A stretch of 28,986 nucleotides of DNA, from contig CALCEJ010000005.1 in NCBI GenBank assembly GCA_937900465.1, positions 1 through 28,986 on the forward strand, read 5' to 3'. Positions 24,565 to 28,986 of the stretch are shown here, piece after piece. Position numbers and translations under genes: made by a program. Origin of the DNA: an uncultured Bacteroidales bacterium. Its GTDB lineage: Bacteria; Bacteroidota; Bacteroidia; Bacteroidales; UBA932. A model generated the notes under the pieces. It made no database searches. It had not been told where the DNA came from and was given only the letters and a program-made list of their open reading frames with translations. Position 1 is the first letter of the stretch. Each line of letters starts with the position of its first letter.

Positions 24565-25634
24565 TCTCTTTTTGTTCTGTATTTCTTTTTTAATCCAAAG
24601 TTATAGCCTATATAAGCATTGTAGCTTCCAAAGAGGTTCACAGCCGTGAAACGCGAGGTGTGGTAGTTGTTTGTCCGGAAGATAATGCTCGTGCCAGCAT
24701 ACCATCGAGTGTTATTGTACACCACACCGAAGCGCCCGATACCATCAATGTTGACCTTTGCGAAGTCAAAACCTTGTTTTTCGTCGGCCACCTTACCATA
24801 ACTGGTCTTATAACACAGGGCAAGCTGCCCACTCGCACATACAAGCCAGTTCTTGGCAAACACCCAGTTGTAGGCATAGCCACCCGAAAGCATAAAGTCG
24901 TTGTACTTCACATCTCTGAACATCATGCCACTATCCAGTTTCAATTCCTGTTCACCCATCCGGCTTTTCAAGGCCTTCTCCAGCTCGCTGTAGTCCATAT
25001 CGAGCGTATTATGCATATAGCCTGCCCCTGCCAGCCACGAACCACAGCTAATCTTCTGACAGGTAGACTGACTAAAGGCGGCTGGATAAGAGAATCGACC
25101 GTGGTTAAATATATAGTAGGCACTGACACCTGTTATACCAACATTGACTCCTGCAAACGGCAGGCCCTCAAACACACTGCCGTCGATACCATAGCCCAGT
25201 TTCACATCACGTATCTTATAGTCTGTGCCCGTGCGTCGATAGAAAAGGTCGACACCCACCTGCGACGAATAGATGCTCAGATCGAATTCCTTCCGGATGC
25301 CGCTCTGACTGAAGCCGATATTCTTGATATCGAAGGTGTAGCCGAGGAAGAACCAGCGCCAGCCAAAATAAGGACCAATCTTCGTGAGACCGTCTGGAGC
25401 GAGACGAATAGACTGTCCGTTACTGCTCAGCTCGAAGCTTTCGTAGGTGCGAGTTATCTGTCCCATAACAGTGAACTCATAATGCTGAGGTTCAATATAC
25501 TCATCTTCCAGATGGTCGAAGCCTCTGATGGTCTGACGGATAATACCTATCTCGCGAGACGCCTGCAACGAATCCTGTGCAAGTGCTGTTCCACAGCATA
25601 TCATCGTCAACCCTATCAGCACTGACCACTTCAT
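24561..25634 (-). CDS. DUF4421 family outer-membrane-like protein
   Basis: The protein is 357 aa with a signal peptide (MKWSVLIGLTMICCGTALAQ). The body has alternating aromatic/polar segments, for example GPYFGWRWFFLGYTFDI, FSYPAAFSQS, and ends YNAYIGYNFGLKKKYRTKRE, consistent with a beta-barrel. It fits the Bacteroidetes DUF4421 family as I recall it (KIGPYFGWRWIFLGYT-type signature), whose function is unknown. The tail after the last strand is basic, unlike the usual terminal aromatic residue. It overlaps the DUF1460 gene by 4 bp and lies 9 bp after the oxidoreductase gene. Confidence 0.78.
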   Translation of the reverse strand: MKWSVLIGLTMICCGTALAQDSLQASREIGIIRQTIRGFDHLEDEYIEPQHYEFTVMGQITRTYESFELSSNGQSIRLAPDGLTKIGPYFGWRWFFLGYTFDIKNIGFSQSGIRKEFDLSIYSSQVGVDLFYRRTGTDYKIRDVKLGYGIDGSVFEGLPFAGVNVGITGVSAYYIFNHGRFSYPAAFSQSTCQKISCGSWLAGAGYMHNTLDMDYSELEKALKSRMGEQELKLDSGMMFRDVKYNDFMLSGGYAYNWVFAKNWLVCASGQLALCYKTSYGKVADEKQGFDFAKVNIDGIGRFGVVYNNTRWYAGTSIIFRTNNYHTSRFTAVNLFGSYNAYIGYNFGLKKKYRTKRE

Positions 25635-25643
25635 ACCCTGCCG

Positions 25644-26636
25644 TCAGAATTTAGCGAGTATGCGATCCATCACCCAGTTTACGGGTGTTGCCGAGACACT
25701 GGTACAGGTGCATACAGCGATGCCTTGCAAGTGCTCAATCACATTCTTAATGAGAGGATACTGCACATAGGGAGGGTTGGGCACGGTAATGCTCTCGTCG
25801 CCATCACTGGTTTGCAGGCGGATGGGGTTATAATCGAACACAGAGAAGCTCACCTGCCCCTCTGTTCCAATAATCTCAATGCAGTCTTCACGGGCACTCT
25901 CGTGTGCCACATAGCACCATGAACCGCTACCTGGCAGTCCATTCTCAAAGCGGAAGCAGGCGCTCACAGAGTCCTCAGCGTCATACAGTCCGCCACGGTT
26001 GGCACAGATACCCCGGGCCTCGAGAATAACGCCAAACATATCCTGCAGCAGATCAAGTTGATGGGGGGCCATGTCATAGAAATAGCCACCGCCCGCGATT
26101 TCGGGCTGAAGACGCCAAGGCAGCGGCATATGATTATTGATAGCCTCGGCGTCAGCCTGCCGAAGAGGTTCAGTATAACGTATCTGCACATTGAGTATCT
26201 TGCCGATTCGCCCGCTACCAACTATCTCCTTCACTTTCTGGAAATATGGCAGGTAGCGACGATAGTAGGCCACAAAGCAGGGGACACCTGTCTGTTCCGA
26301 TATACGGTTGATGCGGGCACAGTCGTCATAGCTGGCTGCCAAGGGCTTCTCTACGTAGACAGGCTTGCCAGCCTTCATCGCCATGATGGCATAGGTGGCA
26401 TGTGAGGCTGGCGGAGTGGCCACATAGATGGCATTCACGTCAGGATCGTCGATCAGCTCCTGAGCATCGGTATACCATTTTCTGATGCCATGCTCCACGG
26501 CGTAGGTACGGGCATGCTGCTCCGTACGGCTCATCACCGCCTCTACGCTCGAGCCCTCCACCTCGCTAAAGGCAGGACCGCTCTTTTTCTCTGTCACCTC
26601 ACCGCAACCGATGAATCCCCACTTCAATATTTTCAT
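25644..26636 (-). CDS. Gfo/Idh/MocA family oxidoreductase
   Basis: The product is 330 aa from the ATG at 26636. The frame extends 38 codons further, but that extension is AT-rich, overlaps the promoter and carries no family sequence. N-terminal Rossmann motif GFIGCGEV (7-14), the strand AIYVATPPASHATYA (69-83) and the EKP motif (96-98, in VYVEKPLA) are all present. The C-terminal domain has GGGYFYDMAPHQLDLLQDMFG with the likely catalytic histidine. Family members oxidise or reduce sugars, inositols or related compounds with NAD(P); the substrate here is unknown. It heads a likely operon with DUF4421, DUF1460 and DUF1232. Confidence 0.92.
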   Translation of the reverse strand: MKILKWGFIGCGEVTEKKSGPAFSEVEGSSVEAVMSRTEQHARTYAVEHGIRKWYTDAQELIDDPDVNAIYVATPPASHATYAIMAMKAGKPVYVEKPLAASYDDCARINRISEQTGVPCFVAYYRRYLPYFQKVKEIVGSGRIGKILNVQIRYTEPLRQADAEAINNHMPLPWRLQPEIAGGGYFYDMAPHQLDLLQDMFGVILEARGICANRGGLYDAEDSVSACFRFENGLPGSGSWCYVAHESAREDCIEIIGTEGQVSFSVFDYNPIRLQTSDGDESITVPNPPYVQYPLIKNVIEHLQGIAVCTCTSVSATPVNWVMDRILAKF

Positions 26637-26655
26637 ATTTGCACGAATTTCGGTG

Positions 26656-26663
26656 CAAAGATA
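26656..26663 (-). promoter_or_regulatory. Promoter core for the oxidoreductase operon
   Basis: The minus strand reads TATCTTTG, a full TAnnTTTG match, 19 bases before the ATG at 26636. The start site would be near 26649, which excludes the longer N-terminal frame and decides the start codon. Confidence 0.7.
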
Positions 26664-26706
26664 CAAAATAATTAAGAATTTAGAATGATGAATTAAGAGA
26701 ATTTTG

Positions 26707-26714
26707 TAACTTTG
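26707..26714 (+). promoter_or_regulatory. Promoter core for the membrane protein-hisB pair
   Basis: TAACTTTG matches TAnnTTTG and continues CAGC, as in the other right-side promoters. It lies 21 bases before the ATG at 26736; the start would be near 26721. No TTTG about 20 bases upstream. It is divergent from the oxidoreductase promoter, about 44 bases away. Confidence 0.7.
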
Positions 26715-26735
26715 CAGCGAAAATAGTATGAGACA

Positions 26736-27350
26736 ATGGAAAAAGAACAAGAGAATATCCTGATGAAGATACGTAGCAGCCGTGCTTGCTTGGGAGACGG
26801 CTACCAGCTTTTCAGTGCCAATTTTCGTGTGGTTTTCCGCCGTACGTGGCCTGTTGCGCTGGTGTTTGCTGTGTTGGCGGCAGTAGCTTCAGCTCTGCCT
26901 GTGCTCGTATCGCCAGCCCTGACACTCCCCTCGATGCTGCTGGCCACTATCTGCGTAATTGCATTGCTATGGGTAGTCAGACACATATTGTACAAGTACA
27001 AATTCTTCCTGCCTACAGGTCCTGTGAAGGCAGCTGCCTGGTTGCGCCATCTGGGACCGGTTTTGCTGGTGGGCACCGTATGCCTCTTCATCGTGGCCAT
27101 GCTGACCCTCTTCACCGCCCTGCCAACGATTATCATGATGGCAGCCAACTGGCAATCGGAGATCGGTGTGCTGAACGGCGACCCCGCAGGCATGCCCTCC
27201 TACGTGTTCTGGCTCTCCATCGTGGCCTTCCTCATTGCGGGCTTCATCCAAGCTTACGTGTGGACATCAGTTCTCTTTCCCCTCTACCTCTCTCGCTGCT
27301 CCATAGCGATGCAAGAAAGAGACCGCCAAAAATTCATAACAAATATCTGA
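26736..27350 (+). CDS. Small multi-spanning membrane protein, unknown function
   Basis: The protein is 204 aa; I do not recognise the family. It has a charged N-terminal 35 residues, then about four to five hydrophobic segments: VALVFAVLAAVASALPVLV (about 40-58), MLLATICVIALLWVVRHIL (about 67-85), VLLVGTVCLFIVAMLTLF (about 108-125), FWLSIVAFLIAGFIQAYVW (about 158-176) and a shorter last one. No enzymatic motif is seen. The stop is one base before the hisB start, so the two are surely cotranscribed, which may be chance rather than shared function. Confidence 0.8.
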   Translation: MEKEQENILMKIRSSRACLGDGYQLFSANFRVVFRRTWPVALVFAVLAAVASALPVLVSPALTLPSMLLATICVIALLWVVRHILYKYKFFLPTGPVKAAAWLRHLGPVLLVGTVCLFIVAMLTLFTALPTIIMMAANWQSEIGVLNGDPAGMPSYVFWLSIVAFLIAGFIQAYVWTSVLFPLYLSRCSIAMQERDRQKFITNI

Positions 27351-27351
27351 T

Positions 27352-28422
27352 ATGAAAAGAATCCTCTTTATCGATCGCGACGGCACTCTCATCGAGGAGC
27401 CTGCCGACGAACAGATCGACGCCTTCGAGAAGTTGAAGTTCGTGCCTGGCATGATTCGCAACCTGGCCTTCATCCGCGAAAAGCTCGACTTCGAGTTTGT
27501 GATGGTCTCCAATCAGGACGGCCTCGGCACACCAGCTTTCCCTGAAAACACCTTCTGGCCCGTACATAATTTCATCCTCCAGACACTCGAGGGCGAGGGC
27601 ATCACCTTCGACGATATTCTCATCGACCCCCACTTCCCTGAGGACAATGCTCCCACCCGCAAACCAGGCACAGGCATGGTGGAGAAATACATGCACGACC
27701 CTGATTACGACATCGCCAATTCATACGTGATAGGCGATCGTGAGACAGACAGAAGTTTTGCTCGAAACATAGGATGTAAATCTCTGATACTTAGCGACGA
27801 AGGTATGTCATGGGGCAAAATAGCAGAGCTACTCTTTGCAGGAGAGCGCACTGCAGAGATCAGCCGTACCACGAAGGAGACCGATATCCACGTCAGCGTG
27901 AATCTCGACGGCACTGGCCACTGCGATATCTCAACGGGCTTGGGGTTCTTCGACCACATGCTTGAGCAGATAGGCAAGCACGGGATGATTGATCTCACTA
28001 TTCACACCAAAGGTGATCTTGAGGTCGACGAGCACCATACCATCGAAGATACTGCCATTGCTCTCGGTGAATGCATCTTGCAGGCTCTGGGCTCGAAGCG
28101 AGGTATAGAGCGCTACGGCTACGCTTTGCCTATGGACGATTGTCTCTGTTCCGTATGTCTCGACTTCGGAGGCCGTCCCTGGCTGGTATGGGATGCAGAG
28201 TTCAAACGTGAGAAAATCGGAGAGATGCCGACTGAAATGTTCTTACACTTCTTCAAGTCCCTCAGCGATGCCGCCAAGATGAATCTTAACATCAAAGCCG
28301 AAGGACAAAACGAGCATCATAAGATAGAAGGCATCTTCAAGGCCCTTGCCAGAGCCTTGAAGATGGCTGTGCGTCGCGACATCTATCACTACGAACTGCC
28401 ATCTACGAAAGGAATGCTTTAA
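27352..28422 (+). CDS. hisB: Bifunctional histidinol-phosphatase / imidazoleglycerol-phosphate dehydratase HisB
   Basis: The protein is 356 aa. The N-terminal HAD phosphatase (1-165) begins ILFIDRDGTLIEEP with D8/D10 as nucleophile and acid, and includes VSNQDGLGTPAFP and VIGDRETD. The C-terminal dehydratase (about 170-356) has GTGHCDISTGLGFFDHMLEQ, the metal-binding DEHHTIEDTA and NEHHKIEGIFKALARAL. Together they catalyse the sixth and eighth steps of histidine synthesis. The zinc-binding cysteines of E. coli HisB (CPH and CDC segment) are replaced here (DPHFPEDNAPTRKP), as I recall for other Bacteroidetes. No other his gene is in view. Confidence 0.95.
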   Translation: MKRILFIDRDGTLIEEPADEQIDAFEKLKFVPGMIRNLAFIREKLDFEFVMVSNQDGLGTPAFPENTFWPVHNFILQTLEGEGITFDDILIDPHFPEDNAPTRKPGTGMVEKYMHDPDYDIANSYVIGDRETDRSFARNIGCKSLILSDEGMSWGKIAELLFAGERTAEISRTTKETDIHVSVNLDGTGHCDISTGLGFFDHMLEQIGKHGMIDLTIHTKGDLEVDEHHTIEDTAIALGECILQALGSKRGIERYGYALPMDDCLCSVCLDFGGRPWLVWDAEFKREKIGEMPTEMFLHFFKSLSDAAKMNLNIKAEGQNEHHKIEGIFKALARALKMAVRRDIYHYELPSTKGML

Positions 28423-28456
28423 GCGCCCTGGGACTTTCCCCGGAAGAAACTCCGAC

Positions 28457-28522
28457 TTTCATCCGGGGAAAGTTCAAGTTTCATCCAGGGAAAGTTCAAG
28501 TTTCCTCCGAGGAAATTTGGAA
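28457..28522 (+). repeat. Three 22-bp tandem repeats upstream of the ABC-F gene
   Basis: Units 28457-28478 and 28479-28500 differ at one base (TTTCATCC[G/A]GGGAAAG plus TTCAAG); unit 28501-28522 is more diverged. A half-degenerate copy may precede them (from about 28433). Each unit contains an imperfect inverted repeat ACTTTC/GAAAGT-like, so a small hairpin is possible. The last unit contains the TTTG used as a -33 box. Confidence 0.8.
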
Positions 28523-28547
28523 GTCTCGGATTTTATTCGTACCTTTG
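28516..28547 (+). promoter_or_regulatory. Promoter of the ABC-F gene (TTTG-N20-TACCTTTG)
   Basis: TTTG at 28516-28519 and TACCTTTG at 28540-28547 match both Bacteroidetes elements with 20 bases between. The start site would be near 28554 and the leader about 30 bases, AT-rich. The TTTG lies inside the third tandem repeat unit, where that unit differs from the others. Confidence 0.75.
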
Positions 28548-28583
28548 CAGCCCAATTATAATATAATTAAGGTATAAGAAAAC

Positions 28584-28986
28584 ATGATAACAGTCACAAA
28601 CTTAGCAATACAATTTGGCAAGAAGACGCTCTACAAGGATGTGAATCTGAAGTTCACCAGCGGCAATATCTATGGTATCATCGGTGCCAACGGAGCCGGC
28701 AAGTCTACCCTACTCCGCGCCATCAGCGGTGAGCTTGAGCCCAACAAGGGCACGGTGGAGATGCAGCCGGGCGAGCGTTTGAGCGTGTTGGAGCAGGACC
28801 ACTTCAAATATGACGAGTTCAGCGTGATGGACACTGTGCTGATGGGCCACAAGCCTATGTGGGACAATATGAAGGAGCGCGAGGTCCTCTATTCGAAGCC
28901 GGAGATGACCGAGGAAGACGGTAATCGTGCCGCAGAACTCGAGATGGCCTTTGCCGAGATGAACGGATATGAGGCTGAGAGCGAGG
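28584..28986 (+). CDS. ABC-F family ATPase, N-terminal part (truncated by window end)
   Basis: An open frame of 134 codons runs off the right edge. It starts MITVTNLAIQFGKKTLYKDV with no membrane domain and has Walker A GANGAGKST (34-42) followed by LLRAISGELEPNKGTVEM and a Q-loop region LEQDHFKYDEF. The later EMAFAEMNGYEAESE is the helical arm region. This pattern fits the ABC-F group, close to YbiT/Uup-like proteins. These soluble twin-ATPase proteins bind the ribosome E-site and relieve stalling, or in some branches confer antibiotic protection; the branch cannot be fixed from this fragment. The signature and second ATPase lie outside the window. Confidence 0.88.
   Translation, partial: MITVTNLAIQFGKKTLYKDVNLKFTSGNIYGIIGANGAGKSTLLRAISGELEPNKGTVEMQPGERLSVLEQDHFKYDEFSVMDTVLMGHKPMWDNMKEREVLYSKPEMTEEDGNRAAELEMAFAEMNGYEAESE

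Noticed and set aside
25256..25269. Fourteen-base match (CCACCTGCGACGAA) to the hairpin repeat at 12014-12027
   Set aside because: It is a single copy in a coding region of the right-hand part, without an inverted partner, so it is most likely coincidence.
26637..26750. N-terminal extension of the Gfo/Idh oxidoreductase
   Set aside because: The extra codons are AT-rich, contain the promoter cores for both directions, and the Rossmann fold starts right after the ATG at 26636.
28433..28522. CRISPR-like array
   Set aside because: The units are directly adjacent with no spacers and there are only about three; no cas gene is in the window.

Overview
The window reads as Bacteroidales (Bacteroidetes/Bacteroidota) DNA. 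The evidence is the gene families (DUF3822 next to rsmD, a TonB receptor paired with a beta-propeller lipoprotein, DUF1460, DUF4421, fused HisB) and several copies of the Bacteroidetes promoter core TAnnTTTG, in places with an upstream TTTG about 19-20 bases away. No rRNA, tRNA, CRISPR, IS element or prophage gene was seen.

The window appears to be made of two different genomes. From base 1 to about 17,000, genes are packed with 4-bp or 1-bp start/stop overlaps and use AGG/AGA/CGG arginine and TCC serine freely. From about 17,085 to the end, arginine is almost all CGT/CGC, GGT glycine and TCT serine are common, intergenic spaces are AT-rich, and the style resembles Prevotella. The change falls inside gdhA (between about 17,007 and 17,084), not at a gene border. 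A metagenomic assembly chimera joined through a conserved gene is the simplest reading; natural homologous recombination is the alternative.

Left part. The 3' end of dnaX and an lptB-type ABC ATPase lie on the plus strand. A six-gene minus-strand operon (7346 to 1359) encodes an NrnA-like DHH phosphoesterase, two FKBP lipoproteins, a MATE exporter, a cytidylate-kinase-like protein and a beta-lactamase-fold protein whose end overlaps the lptB end by about 105 bp. A divergent plus-strand run follows: a conserved membrane-anchored protein with a pseudopilin-like look, DUF3822, rsmD, cstA, a beta-propeller lipoprotein, a TonB-dependent receptor, a PnuC-type vitamin permease, a cytoplasmic FKBP isomerase, a BadF-type sugar kinase, recR and gdhA. 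The propeller, receptor and permease look like one micronutrient uptake unit of the BtuG/BtuB kind. The 5' end of the receptor gene carries four copies of a 12-bp motif in alternating orientation, forming two strong hairpins.

Right part. After the gdhA terminator come rpsA with a structured leader, htpG, a minus-strand group (Gfo/Idh oxidoreductase, DUF4421, DUF1460, DUF1232, class A acid phosphatase), a small membrane protein, bifunctional hisB, a 22-bp tandem repeat, and the start of an ABC-F ATPase that runs off the window.
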